Assembly: GCA_021851065.1 (NCBI GenBank)
Contig: JAJZJQ010000010.1
Span: 1-46,217, forward strand
DNA length: 46,217 nucleotides
From: Microcaldota archaeon
GTDB taxonomy: Archaea > Micrarchaeota > Micrarchaeia > Micrarchaeales > CABMGC01
Reading direction: 5' to 3'
The position numbers and the translations under genes were made by a program. Shown piece after piece: positions 17,744 through 28,014 of this stretch (positions are counted from its first letter, which is position 1; each line of letters begins with the position of its first letter). The notes beneath the pieces are model-generated. The model was not told the origin of the DNA. It saw nothing but the letters and a program-made list of their open reading frames with translations, and ran no database searches.

Positions 17744-18152
17744 CTATTTTGTGGCATTTACAATACCTTAACCGTGATCAATTGCAGCCCTTGCCAGCTA
17801 AGGTAGCTCAGTTCGTGCATAGTCTTTACGCCGTATTCTTCCCTGTAAGATAGGGAGCTACACCCCCATCTTTTTTTTAAAATTGCTCAGTCTTTACTAT
17901 TACTATAGAACAATTTTATGATATATAAAGCAATAGGATTCTTGTCAGAAAGTTGACGAATTTTCATTGTTTTGGCAATTTATGAAGAGGACTTTTATTG
18001 GCATCGTGAGAATTCAGAGAGTTATAATTCAGAACATCACAAGTACTTTAAGCGGGCTAAACCGTTTCGACTTAAAAGAGCCATTACTCCAAGCATCGAG
18101 AACTTGCCCCCATATGGCCATAACTATGTGCCTAGACGCATATGCCATCTGG

Positions 18153-20648
18153 CTACGCCACAAATCTGCCGCGGTTTCTTATCCTAAGGAAGTAAATAGC
18201 CATGGCGATAGCCACTATAAGCGTTATTATGGCTCCTGCCTCCAGGGAATACAGGCTGCTATGCTGCATAGCAGGAGCCGAAGTTGTAGGCTGGGAGGTT
18301 GCAGCTGTAGTCTGGTTCTGTTCTGCTGTCTTCATTATCGCTATAGTAGGATCGCTTGGGATCGCAAAAGTGATTGAGCATGCGCCTGCATTCACTGAGA
18401 ATGGCCTTATCTCAGACCAGCTGTCATTTTTGAGCATGAACGGGGCTATGGCATAGGGTGAATAACTGCATGGATAACGTACCACTGCATCCACGGTGAT
18501 GTTACGGTTGCTGACTGTGAAATTGATAGCGCGGATGAGCACGTTATTTCCACTAGGCAGGCCCGTATCCTTTGAGGTGGTGTTTATTGCAGTCATATTG
18601 AAGCATCCGATGACTCCTGACCCCACGTTGAATACAGCACCGAGAAGAGTATAGTTTATACTGTAGCCGTACTGGTTGCCGTTGCATATAGGAGGCGCTG
18701 TCTGTCCTGACACTTTGATAGATACTTCTATGGGGCTGGGCGACGATGTGGTCGTAGGAATTGTAGAGTATACAGAAGTAGTTGCAATTGATGTTGTAGT
18801 TGCACTGGATGTAGTCGTCTGGCTAGTTGAAGTAGGAGATGTGGTTGGTGGAGTTGTACCGTACACCCCAGTTCCTCCGCTTCCGCAGATTCCCCCTCCG
18901 CAAGGAGGGGCTGTAGTTACTGCAGATGAGGTTGCATTAGTTACAGTTATAATCTGGTTTGCACTGTGAGCAGTGTATCCTGCTGCGTCTGTGACTGTCT
19001 CAAGCACATTGTAGGTTCCTGCGGTACTAAAGACTATGGTGTTCCCATATAGAGCCCAACCCGATGGTGGATTGACAGTATATGCATAAGTATAAGGGGG
19101 TGTACCTCCGGTTACGGTGTTAGTGAATGCGACACTTCCCCCCTGCGCTATTGTGTTGGTCAGCGGTGAGAATGAAGTGAACGCTGGAGGAGCATTGTAG
19201 GTTAGGGTGAGCAGGTTTGACCTTGCCGAAGACCCCGTATTATCTACAACATTCTCGTCAAGGTAGTAAGTCCCTGCGCTGGAGGCTGTGAAGGCGTTGT
19301 CCGATTCAATTAAACCGATGGCATTGTAAGAATATGTAAATGGAGATGTACCGCCAGATACAGTATTTGTGATAGAGATATAATGCCCCACATCAGTAGC
19401 AGTGGTATTTGCGGCGATGAAGATGGAAGGGGGAGGGGCAACAAGCCGTAGGCTGCCGAATGTAGAACCCGGCATGATGCCATTCGGAGGGTATGCTCTT
19501 TCCCTAAACCATTGCCCTTTCCAGTACTCCTCCGAATACAGCCAATTTTCCATATAAATCCCAAAGGCCATAGAGGTTAGATTCTCAGTTTTTGTTGAGG
19601 TGAGTGGATTAGAATAGTTTACATAAAATGTCTGCTGAGATGGCGATGCCGTTAATGTAAGCGCATGCCATCCCGTTGATATAGGAAGGCTTCTTGCCAC
19701 AATATTGCTAGTAGGGTCGATAATGTTAGTCCCTGCCCCATAGGTTATTAATCCGGCTACTCCTGATTTCCAGGTGCCGTAATACCAAAAGGCGCCTTCT
19801 AAGCCGACTTGAGAAGCTGTATTTGGATATGCCTCTGAGATTAACGCATCTTCTGCAAAATTGCCATTATACCCATTTGCGCCATTTGTACCAGCATTTG
19901 TAGTTAACTGGGTTATTCCGCCCGAACCCCCGATATGCGCATAGTCCAGTATCCCATTGGCTATCGTAATGTTTGCGTAGGCATTATTTAACCATAGAGT
20001 CGTATTAAGCGTATTCCCGTGGAAATTGTCGTAAATATTGAACACGTTTGCCCCATCATCATAATATCCATATGAACTTGTACCAAAACTACATCCAGAT
20101 ACAGTGTTCCACGGCTGCGGGCAGGAGAGCTGCGGGGCCTCCCCGGTTATAGTGTTGCTGAGCAGGCTTGTTGAAGTGCCCGCCCACCCAAGGTATATCG
20201 TGTTCTGTGTTGCTGTGCCAGTATCTGCGGCAAGGAACGTATTTGTTGGTATCCTCACCCAGTACAGCACATTCGCGCTGTCTGCAAGGGCATTTGCCGA
20301 GGAATCCGATGTGCATGTCGAATTTGCTGCGTTCTCGTTGATGATGTTGCCCTCCATCCACGAGTTGAGCACGGTGCCGTTTGCTAGGAAGAATTCTGCA
20401 TTGCCAAGGTTGCAGGACTCATACTGTTTGTATGCAATGGCATTGAAGCCTGTGATACTGCTGCTGAATGCATTAGTTGCGCCTATAGCTATTGGAGTAT
20501 TGGCTGCAACTGCGGTGTCCTGGTAGTTGGTTAGCGTTATAGGCAGATATGCGACAATATTTTGAGGCGCAACAACATTTGAGCCAAATGCAGTGCCGCA
20601 TAACAAAGAAGCTAGAATAACCACATATAAGCCGGTACTGCCTGCCAT
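18153..20648 (-). CDS. Secreted/anchored surface protein: DUF2341/lectin-like domain, PKD-like repeats, Thr/Ser-rich stalk, C-terminal TM
   Basis: Signal peptide; YLPITLTNYQDTAVAANTPIAIG...NAEFFLANGTVLNSW...NTIYLGWAG; two 'TNTVTGGTPPYTYAY' modules; TTSPTSTSQTTTSSATT stalk; LEAGAIITLIVAIAMAIYFLRIRNRGR anchor. Confidence 0.85.
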   Translation of the reverse strand: MAGSTGLYVVILASLLCGTAFGSNVVAPQNIVAYLPITLTNYQDTAVAANTPIAIGATNAFSSSITGFNAIAYKQYESCNLGNAEFFLANGTVLNSWMEGNIINENAANSTCTSDSSANALADSANVLYWVRIPTNTFLAADTGTATQNTIYLGWAGTSTSLLSNTITGEAPQLSCPQPWNTVSGCSFGTSSYGYYDDGANVFNIYDNFHGNTLNTTLWLNNAYANITIANGILDYAHIGGSGGITQLTTNAGTNGANGYNGNFAEDALISEAYPNTASQVGLEGAFWYYGTWKSGVAGLITYGAGTNIIDPTSNIVARSLPISTGWHALTLTASPSQQTFYVNYSNPLTSTKTENLTSMAFGIYMENWLYSEEYWKGQWFRERAYPPNGIMPGSTFGSLRLVAPPPSIFIAANTTATDVGHYISITNTVSGGTSPFTYSYNAIGLIESDNAFTASSAGTYYLDENVVDNTGSSARSNLLTLTYNAPPAFTSFSPLTNTIAQGGSVAFTNTVTGGTPPYTYAYTVNPPSGWALYGNTIVFSTAGTYNVLETVTDAAGYTAHSANQIITVTNATSSAVTTAPPCGGGICGSGGTGVYGTTPPTTSPTSTSQTTTSSATTTSIATTSVYSTIPTTTSSPSPIEVSIKVSGQTAPPICNGNQYGYSINYTLLGAVFNVGSGVIGCFNMTAINTTSKDTGLPSGNNVLIRAINFTVSNRNITVDAVVRYPCSYSPYAIAPFMLKNDSWSEIRPFSVNAGACSITFAIPSDPTIAIMKTAEQNQTTAATSQPTTSAPAMQHSSLYSLEAGAIITLIVAIAMAIYFLRIRNRGRFVA

Positions 20649-20764
20649 GTACCCAACAGATAAGTTGCTACAACATAGCTTAAAAAACTTTGCAAATACT
20701 CATGGAGGCAGTAGCTGCCGGCAGGTCACTTCATCTGGAATCTGCTGTTAACAAAGTCAGAAGG

Positions 20765-23700
20765 CTACTGTGTATGTTGAGTTAGTTGCCCAGGCTGCAT
20801 CGCAGGAAGTTTAGAAGTATCCATGCCAGGTGGTTTCGCACCCCATGGATGGCGTTTTCTCATCACAAGGTAGTATAGAATACCGACTATCACTGCAATG
20901 GCCAGTATAACTGCGAATATGTGGATTGGACCGCTGCTGGAACTCGTTCCATTGACATCAGAGAGTATTGTTGTTTGGGATGTCTTCTGCGCTGCTGGTG
21001 TAGTGGAATTCTTGGTTGTTATTGTAGTAGTGGCATTATTGCCCACTATTGATGCAGTAGCAGTTGTAGTAGCATTGGTCAATGCAGTAGTTGTAGTTGA
21101 ATTTGCTGCGATAGAATACTTGTTTAATGTGAAGACGTCCAGGTCAACAGTATGCTCTATTGGAAGATAGGATATTGACCTAAGATCTATATATGCAGGG
21201 CCATTGACTGCAGTAATCTGCCCATCTGATACAGTATAAGCATCTCCATTTACAGATATACCTGCTGTTGTTGGAGTTATGAAGTTTATGGTGATAGTTA
21301 TGCTATTGTCGATGAGTTTGACAGTGTGAGTATCGTACTGGGTCTGGTTGTATAGGTGATAGCCGCTTACGATTACATTACCAGTATGTCCGGTAATTAT
21401 CGTGTGATTGTCAAAGGTTATTTCATTGCCAGTTTCAGTTACAGTTGTGTTGAACTGGACAGCCGACGCAGCAGCACTTATGCCGCCACCCCCGCCGCTC
21501 CCGCCGCCTCCTGAGCTGCCTGAACTTCCTGCGGCGCTTATAGTAGTTGTTGCATTGCCAGATTGGTTGACGGTTGCTGTATCGCCAGCTGAACATGAAC
21601 TTTCTGGGGTTGAAGCGAAATCAGAAACACGATAGGCATAAGTACTTGTAGCTGTAGGGGATACGGTAATCGTGTTTGATGTTGCTCCGTTTATTGCATT
21701 GGAATTTGTGCAGGTTGGTGCGACTGAGCCAGATATTACGTACCATTGATAATCATAGGGATTTATCCAGCCGCCCTGGGATTCTTGCCCGTATGTTGAA
21801 TCTGGCATGGCCCCGTTTGGAGGCATAAGTCGTGCCCTTGCCCAGTTATAGTACTCCGTAACCACATAGGAACTTGAAGTAGAAGACACCACGCCAAGAT
21901 AAAGATTTTGTGCTCCGCTCAATGGATTTGAGGATATGGTACCCGAATATCCCCCAAAAGTCGAGTATAGCTGCGGGGCGGTGTACCCGTAGAATGAGGT
22001 CGCTTGGGGCCCGTTATAGCTTACGCTGCTGTATACCCAGCTGCTTGTTGCAATGCCTGCTGGGTTATAGTCCGTGGTAAGCGCACCATCAGAAAGAAAG
22101 GCCTGCTCAAAATATTCGCCGCTATAGCCCATGTTTGTGCTGATCCCATTGGTAATAGAACCAGCAGATGCATTGTTCATTAGACCTATCAGGCCAGAGT
22201 CTGAGTCTGTCTGTGCGCTGGGGTCCCTGACATTTGCCTCTGCTATAAGTGCAGAGTTTGGTAAAGTAGAACCGTCGTAGGAGAATGACGGGACAGTGCC
22301 ATCATATCCATTAATCTCAATCGCATTTATTGTTTTGGAGCCATACGGCTGGCTGGTGGCCTTGCTTACAATATATCCGCCTGGAGATGAGAACAGGACA
22401 TTGGAAGTGTCTCCGTTGAAGTAGGCGGCAAAAACATAAGCGCCATCATCATATTCCCCATAGCTTGGGCTTAGCTGTGGGGCCTCGCCTGTGGGCCCCG
22501 AAGCAGACAATATCCCGCTTGGCATGAAGTCCATGTAGATCACATCATTGCCATTAGCTGGGATAGTATTGTGGAGCCGCACCCAGACCATAGTGTTGGT
22601 AGAAGTGTCTGTTGCATTGGATTCTACCCATGCATATATGGCATTGCCGGATGCAGGGCCATCGGTGAATTCCACATTAGTCCAGTTTGCATCGATATAG
22701 GACACATATTTGAGGCTGTTTATGTTTAACATAACCTGTAAGTTGGCGGCGGTAGCGATGCCCTGGCCGTTGGTTAGCGTTATTGGAACGTAGTATACGT
22801 AGCCTTTAGAGCCGCCTGAGGGGCTGGCGGACAGTGTTATCGGCTGGCCCGCACTTATAGCAGGAGATGCAGGCGTTATTGGCCCTGCAGACAATGCAGG
22901 ATTGACTGTTATTATTGCATTGGTTGTATTTGCCATATCACCTGACCAGTCAGTTACAGTTTCATGTACCGAGTAGGTGCCCGGATCAACAAATTTTATC
23001 GTATTCCCGGTTATCGTAACGCCAGCCATGTCATTAACTGCGTATGCATAGGTGTACGGGGGAGTGCCCCCAGTAACAGCATTGGCGAATGTGACTGACT
23101 GACCAGAATCCAGTGTTGAGGTCTCAGGAGCGAATAGCGTAAATGATGGACGGGCATTGAAAGTCAGTGCAACGAAATTGGAGATGGAATTGGAGTCCTG
23201 AGCATCTTGCACATTTTCAGTTATGTAGTACGTACCTGGAACAGATGCTGTAGCAGTATTGCCACTGAAAGTTACCTGTGATGGGCCGCTGTATGCATAG
23301 GTGTACGGAGGAGTGCCCCCAGTGACAGTATTTGTTAGGTAGATATACTTGCCCACGTCTGTTGATGAGTGGTTAGATGCAATGAAGATGGCCATGCTAT
23401 ATGGATCGTACGTTGCCGACCAGGTGAAATTGTTTACTGTGAAGTTCTCGGTATGGTTATGGGTGTCGCATACCTCATAGCCAAAACTACCGCTGCTCCA
23501 GGTGACGTTGTTCTGCAGGTATCCGTTGTGCTCCAGCCAGACAATCATGGATTTTATATCAATTACGCCAGATTTGCGGTTGATCATGTTGGAGTCGTTG
23601 GTGCCTGGCTTCCATACCAGCTCTGAGCCGAAAACGCACAGGTGCCAAGGCATGCCATCAAATGTGGCAGTGGCATTTGCTGCGCAGTAATACCAAGATG

Positions 23701-25177
23701 GCGCAGTTATGTTTACCTGTATCATCACTTCGTTGTGAGGCGAGCTGTTGAACCACAGATCATATGCAGCCCATGCGGCAGTGTAGTTGTTTTTTGGTAT
23801 GGTGACATTGAAAGATGAAGTAATGGAGGAGAAACTATCCACTCTGCCGGTCATCTTAAATCCTATGTTTGGATAGGTCTCCACGCCCCCCCAATTGCTG
23901 TTTACCTTTCCGGTGATGAACCAATTACCAGGGCCGTACGAGTAAAGTTCTTGCGTATAGTTGTCTGCACCTCCCCAAACATTCTGGCCTACAGCAGGAT
24001 TTGAGGCCGCTCCGATTATATAAGGATCTGGAGAGTAATTACAAAGCCCATATCGTGAGCTTGAGTTGTATTTGGTATATTCGCATATTATAGCATTGGC
24101 ATTTGGATTATAAGCAGTTGGAAGAGGCAGTAGAGTGAATACATTAGCATCGCCACCCCCTGAATCGGCCACATAGCCCAGGGTGCCGGATGGATTTAAG
24201 GCTAAATTTGACATTTCTCCACTTCCGCCGATGACAGGGATTTCATCTGCGAATAATGTGCTGCTTATTGTGTTAATTGCGTATACATCAGTGCTTACGC
24301 CATATACATAAGCAATAGGAGCCCCAGATGGATTGAATGTCACACCACTAGGAGAACCTACATTTGATATGGGCGGCCCTTCCACCGAATTTGTAACGAG
24401 GTTGACTATATCTATCCCGTAATATGTGGAGGAACCGGCGATATAATAAGGCACGTAAGCGAAGGAATCTGATGGGCTGATTGCAATGCTGCGCGGTCCA
24501 GGATCTACTCGTATGGTGCCAGTTACAGAATTAGTCGACATGCTGACCATGCTGATCTCATTTGAATTATAATCAGCAACATAAAGAATCGTGCCAGAAG
24601 GGTTGAATGATATGCCTACAGGGTCGTTGACCCCGGTTATCGTGCCAGTTATGTTATTGGTTTTTGTGCTGATCACGCTGATGGTGTTATTATCCTGGTT
24701 CGCCACGTATACTAAGGTGCCGGATGGATTTATCGCAATTGAAGAAAGGCTTCCGCCAGCAGCATTCATTGGTATTGTGTCTATTATGGAGTTGGACTGG
24801 ACACCCAACACGATAACAGATCCAGCCCACATGGCAGCATATGCGCGTGTGCCATTAGGCATGAATACAAGTGGGGTAGTAAGGCCAGATGGATTCGGAC
24901 CTATGGCATTTATAGTGGTGTTTGTAGCCGTGCTTATTACGTGTATGTATGCACCGCCATAGTTATCTGATATGTATAGGAGCGTTCCGGATGGGTTGAG
25001 GCTTGCTGTTGCAGGGGTAGAGGAGTTTGGTATAAGGATGGTTCTTACGACGCTTAAGGCGCCAGACGAACCGAACGCAGTATGTGCAAGAGCAATGGTT
25101 GCAATGCCTATGGCCAGAAATAAGTGAAGACCTTTGAGGTTGATTCCTGAAGAAGAATTACCCTTCATGCATCCCAT
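20765..25177 (-). CDS. 1470-aa surface protein: YVTN-type beta-propeller, PKD-like modules, DUF2341-like domain, Gly-rich linker, C-terminal TM
   Basis: Repeated 'NPSGTLVYVANQDNNTISVISTKTNNITGTI' propeller blades; 'TNTVTGGTPPYTYAY' modules shared with 18153-20648; VYYVPITLTNGQGIATAANLQVMLNIN; SSGGGGSGGGGG linker; IFAVILAIAVIVGILYYLVMRKR anchor. Confidence 0.87.
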   Translation of the reverse strand: MGCMKGNSSSGINLKGLHLFLAIGIATIALAHTAFGSSGALSVVRTILIPNSSTPATASLNPSGTLLYISDNYGGAYIHVISTATNTTINAIGPNPSGLTTPLVFMPNGTRAYAAMWAGSVIVLGVQSNSIIDTIPMNAAGGSLSSIAINPSGTLVYVANQDNNTISVISTKTNNITGTITGVNDPVGISFNPSGTILYVADYNSNEISMVSMSTNSVTGTIRVDPGPRSIAISPSDSFAYVPYYIAGSSTYYGIDIVNLVTNSVEGPPISNVGSPSGVTFNPSGAPIAYVYGVSTDVYAINTISSTLFADEIPVIGGSGEMSNLALNPSGTLGYVADSGGGDANVFTLLPLPTAYNPNANAIICEYTKYNSSSRYGLCNYSPDPYIIGAASNPAVGQNVWGGADNYTQELYSYGPGNWFITGKVNSNWGGVETYPNIGFKMTGRVDSFSSITSSFNVTIPKNNYTAAWAAYDLWFNSSPHNEVMIQVNITAPSWYYCAANATATFDGMPWHLCVFGSELVWKPGTNDSNMINRKSGVIDIKSMIVWLEHNGYLQNNVTWSSGSFGYEVCDTHNHTENFTVNNFTWSATYDPYSMAIFIASNHSSTDVGKYIYLTNTVTGGTPPYTYAYSGPSQVTFSGNTATASVPGTYYITENVQDAQDSNSISNFVALTFNARPSFTLFAPETSTLDSGQSVTFANAVTGGTPPYTYAYAVNDMAGVTITGNTIKFVDPGTYSVHETVTDWSGDMANTTNAIITVNPALSAGPITPASPAISAGQPITLSASPSGGSKGYVYYVPITLTNGQGIATAANLQVMLNINSLKYVSYIDANWTNVEFTDGPASGNAIYAWVESNATDTSTNTMVWVRLHNTIPANGNDVIYMDFMPSGILSASGPTGEAPQLSPSYGEYDDGAYVFAAYFNGDTSNVLFSSPGGYIVSKATSQPYGSKTINAIEINGYDGTVPSFSYDGSTLPNSALIAEANVRDPSAQTDSDSGLIGLMNNASAGSITNGISTNMGYSGEYFEQAFLSDGALTTDYNPAGIATSSWVYSSVSYNGPQATSFYGYTAPQLYSTFGGYSGTISSNPLSGAQNLYLGVVSSTSSSYVVTEYYNWARARLMPPNGAMPDSTYGQESQGGWINPYDYQWYVISGSVAPTCTNSNAINGATSNTITVSPTATSTYAYRVSDFASTPESSCSAGDTATVNQSGNATTTISAAGSSGSSGGGGSGGGGGISAAASAVQFNTTVTETGNEITFDNHTIITGHTGNVIVSGYHLYNQTQYDTHTVKLIDNSITITINFITPTTAGISVNGDAYTVSDGQITAVNGPAYIDLRSISYLPIEHTVDLDVFTLNKYSIAANSTTTTALTNATTTATASIVGNNATTTITTKNSTTPAAQKTSQTTILSDVNGTSSSSGPIHIFAVILAIAVIVGILYYLVMRKRHPWGAKPPGMDTSKLPAMQPGQLTQHTQ

Positions 25178-25569
25178 TTGAGTATAAGTATTTGGTTATA
25201 TAAATCCGTGAGCAAGCGGCTATGCGCGAGCAGTCCGGGGATAATGCCATGCGGTAAATGAGATATTTGTTTCTGTTGCAACATAGCAGTAAGTGCACTG
25301 CCAAGTTGCCATACGGCTTAATCTTCTCGATGCCAAGTAGCGCGGCAGGTGAGCAGCAAGCGCACATCACGCTTCTTGCAATGTGGATATGATATTGCCT
25401 GCAAGATCTTCGAGCCAGGCCATTTCAGAGACCCGAGTGCAGATATGCACGCACATTATGCCATATGGGTAATGCCAGAACCTTTCGTAGCGCTCGAACT
25501 TATGCCATTTCCTTTGGATTCGGCAACAGCCTTGACAGTGTCGGCAGCAACTTAGGCTGAGCTTGGAGC

Positions 25570-26194
25570 TTAGGTTATGACATTGCCTGACGGCGACATC
25601 AGATACCACAGGCCCAGAAGCCCCTGGCCTTTTATCTGGCCCGGCGCGCTGTCCCCGCTGTAGTAATACAGCGGCCTGCCGTAGTACGTCAGCTGCTTTG
25701 TCCCATCTGTCCTGCTTATCGTGTTGAACGCCTTTGTATTCACCGTGGAGTTAGCAGCTGCAGTCACATTGGAAGCATAGAATGCATGCCATATTGTTGC
25801 GCACGAGCCGTAGCAGCTGCTGGTGCCGCCGTACGGGGTGTCTAGCATGTATATGTACAGCGACATGCCCTTGCCATCGGTTACGTAGTTGCCCACTGTA
25901 GCGTTATATCTTGAAGCTACGGAGTATGTACCCGGAGTTATTGTAGTGGGCTTTGTAGTGTTAGTTACATTTGCTGTGGTTACGGTGTTTGCGGTAGCAG
26001 TGTTTGCAGTTGTGGCGTTGGTAGTGGTTGCATTTGCTGTAGTGGTGTTTGCGCCTACTGTGCTTATAGCAGCAGTTGTTGGAGTCGACGAGCTTGATGA
26101 TGCTGCAGCTGGGCCGCTATAGCTAAGGGCATAGGCAGCTGCAATTATGATTATTGCCAGCACTATTATTCCGGCTGCGGCTGTTTTGGCATTC
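25570..26194 (-). CDS. Membrane-anchored protein with COG4315/PF03640-like 'secreted repeat'
   Basis: [24 protein letters not shown] anchor, low-complexity Ala/Thr/Asn linker, then [36 protein letters not shown]...[40 protein letters not shown]. Internal ATG at 26194 preferred over the ORF-track start at 26319. Confidence 0.78.
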
Positions 26195-26328
26195 ATGATA
26201 TCACTTGTGATAGGGATAATGGCGCAAAACTTTAAAAACAGTTCCTTATGCTTTCGGTTGGCGCTTGCAGATGATTGGATATGCGTAACCCATTTTAAGC
26301 ATGATTGTGCATCTATCATCGGGTATGC

Positions 26329-27276
26329 ATGATACTGTTTACAATTGTAGAAATGGTCGCTGCGATACTGGGCTTCTTTGTAGCTGCAGAGCTGACTGCC
26401 ATAGGCACTGACAGGATAGAGCCGCTTGTTGGCCAGGGAATGGCCGGAGGAGTTGTGCTTGGTCTGCTGGGCGCACTCCCTGAGACAGTATTTGTGGTAG
26501 TTGCAACGCTGTCAGGGTCTTACGATGTGGCAGTAGGCTCGGCGATAGGAGGCAACATAATACTGTTTACCCTGGGCATAGGTGTGCTCGGCATACTATA
26601 TGCCATGAAATGGAAAGGCCCGATAAAGATGAAGGGCGATTACAGGGTTGAGCTGTGGTTCCTTCTGGGATCGACAGTTGCGCTTGTGCTGCTTATGCTC
26701 TATGGATCGCTAGACAGGCTTACCGGGCTGCTGCTGTTCGTGCCGTATCTTGCATACATTGCCTACAGATACGCAAGCGCACACAGGATGATAAGGAAAA
26801 ATGCAGGTACAGCAGAAGGAAAGAGGAGGATACTGAAGGCACTTGCTTATATATTTGTTGGGATGCTTCTCATTGCGCCACTGTCGGATATATTCGTTGG
26901 GCTCATATCTTCCCTGTCTTCAGACATAGGGATATCGGCGCTATGGATAGCGCTAGTTATAGTGCCGATAGCGTCCGATCTTGACGAGAATATAAGCGGC
27001 TACAGGATCTTGTCGAAGAGCCGCTGGGGGGGATCCACTGCCATAGTGAGCTTCATAGGCAGCAAGCTGCAGAACAACACCATGCTGCTTGGCCTAATTG
27101 GCCTTCTTGCAATGCAGCCAATAGCCCTGGCAAGCGCAAGGTTTAGCCTTTCTGCAGTCATAATGGTCAACCTTATAGCCATAGTTGTGGTGATAAGGGG
27201 AAAGTTCACTGTGCGCGAGAGCGTGCTGCTTATAGCAGCATATGTTTCGATTGTAGCGGCCGCTTTTGTGTTTTAG
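26329..27276 (+). CDS. Sodium/calcium exchanger (CaCA)-family membrane protein
   Basis: Two inverted [30 protein letters not shown] and [40 protein letters not shown] segments among about 10 TM helices. Confidence 0.75.
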   Translation: MILFTIVEMVAAILGFFVAAELTAIGTDRIEPLVGQGMAGGVVLGLLGALPETVFVVVATLSGSYDVAVGSAIGGNIILFTLGIGVLGILYAMKWKGPIKMKGDYRVELWFLLGSTVALVLLMLYGSLDRLTGLLLFVPYLAYIAYRYASAHRMIRKNAGTAEGKRRILKALAYIFVGMLLIAPLSDIFVGLISSLSSDIGISALWIALVIVPIASDLDENISGYRILSKSRWGGSTAIVSFIGSKLQNNTMLLGLIGLLAMQPIALASARFSLSAVIMVNLIAIVVVIRGKFTVRESVLLIAAYVSIVAAAFVF

Positions 27277-27320
27277 CCTTGCTGCCTAATGGAGGAATCA
27301 ATATGGACTGCATTCTGGAG

Positions 27321-28010
27321 TCATATGTTGTTTAGCCTTGCCTTTATCTCTTCCGTAGTGAGCTTTGTGGAGAGCAGGGGTATGCGCTCTATCTGAGCTA
27401 TTTTTATGGCAAGCTTGTCCATGTTATCAACGTTCTGTATCACGACTATCCGCGGCTTTATTGGAGCCACCCTTATCACCACCATTGGAGATCTTCCAGT
27501 GCTTACCTGGTCAAATACAAAGGCGCGCTCGTTTGTAGTGCCAAAAAGCTTGGGATACTCGCTGGGAGAGATCTCGAGTATGACCCTGATGCTGTCTATA
27601 AGCGTGTACCCAAAGATCTTTATAGTGTCAAGGTAACTTGGATTTGATATTATCTTTGCGTCTATTATCCTGGCGAAATCGGTTCCTGTTATTGGAGCAG
27701 AGAAGTCCTTTATAGTGTAGAACGGGTCCTTCTCCTGCGGCAGGTTGTACTTCTCCAGATTCTTTATGACCTCGCCGCCGTGCTGGCCGTCTATAGTGAA
27801 TAAGGCGTTCACGAATCTCTTTATTATGCCGACCCCAGGGCTTGCCCTCCTGTTGCCCTCATAGTCGCTTATCGTGGATGTGGATATCTTTAGGTACTTG
27901 GCGAGCTCGACCTGGGATATGCCAAACAGCTCCCTCCACTTCTTCATTGTGCTGCCCGGGCTGTCGGACAGAGCCACTTCGCCTGCTATCCTCTCCTGCA
28001 ACGTGTCCAT
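27321..28010 (-). CDS. XRE-family HTH transcriptional regulator (archaeal type)
   Basis: MKKWRELFGISQVELAKYLKISTSTISDYEGNRRASPGVGIIKRFVNAL. Confidence 0.88.
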   Translation of the reverse strand: MDTLQERIAGEVALSDSPGSTMKKWRELFGISQVELAKYLKISTSTISDYEGNRRASPGVGIIKRFVNALFTIDGQHGGEVIKNLEKYNLPQEKDPFYTIKDFSAPITGTDFARIIDAKIISNPSYLDTIKIFGYTLIDSIRVILEISPSEYPKLFGTTNERAFVFDQVSTGRSPMVVIRVAPIKPRIVVIQNVDNMDKLAIKIAQIERIPLLSTKLTTEEIKARLNNI

Positions 28011-28014
28011 GATA

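Noticed and set aside
17840-17880. tRNA-like string GGGGGTGTAGCTC on the minus strand
   Set aside because: No matching acceptor 3' strand, anticodon arm or T arm could be drawn.
13100-18150. attL/attR duplication of the tRNA-Val 3' end flanking the helicase
   Set aside because: No copy of the tRNA 3' segment found near the other end of the helicase gene.
20898-21170. Val-rich plus-strand ORFs (also 18676-18969, 25889-26122)
   Set aside because: Antisense translation of Thr/Asn/Ala-rich stalks of surface proteins.
25349-25609. Overlapping plus- and minus-strand ORFs in the gap before the COG4315-like gene
   Set aside because: Low-quality sequence on both strands, no motif; possibly a pseudogene but unsupported.
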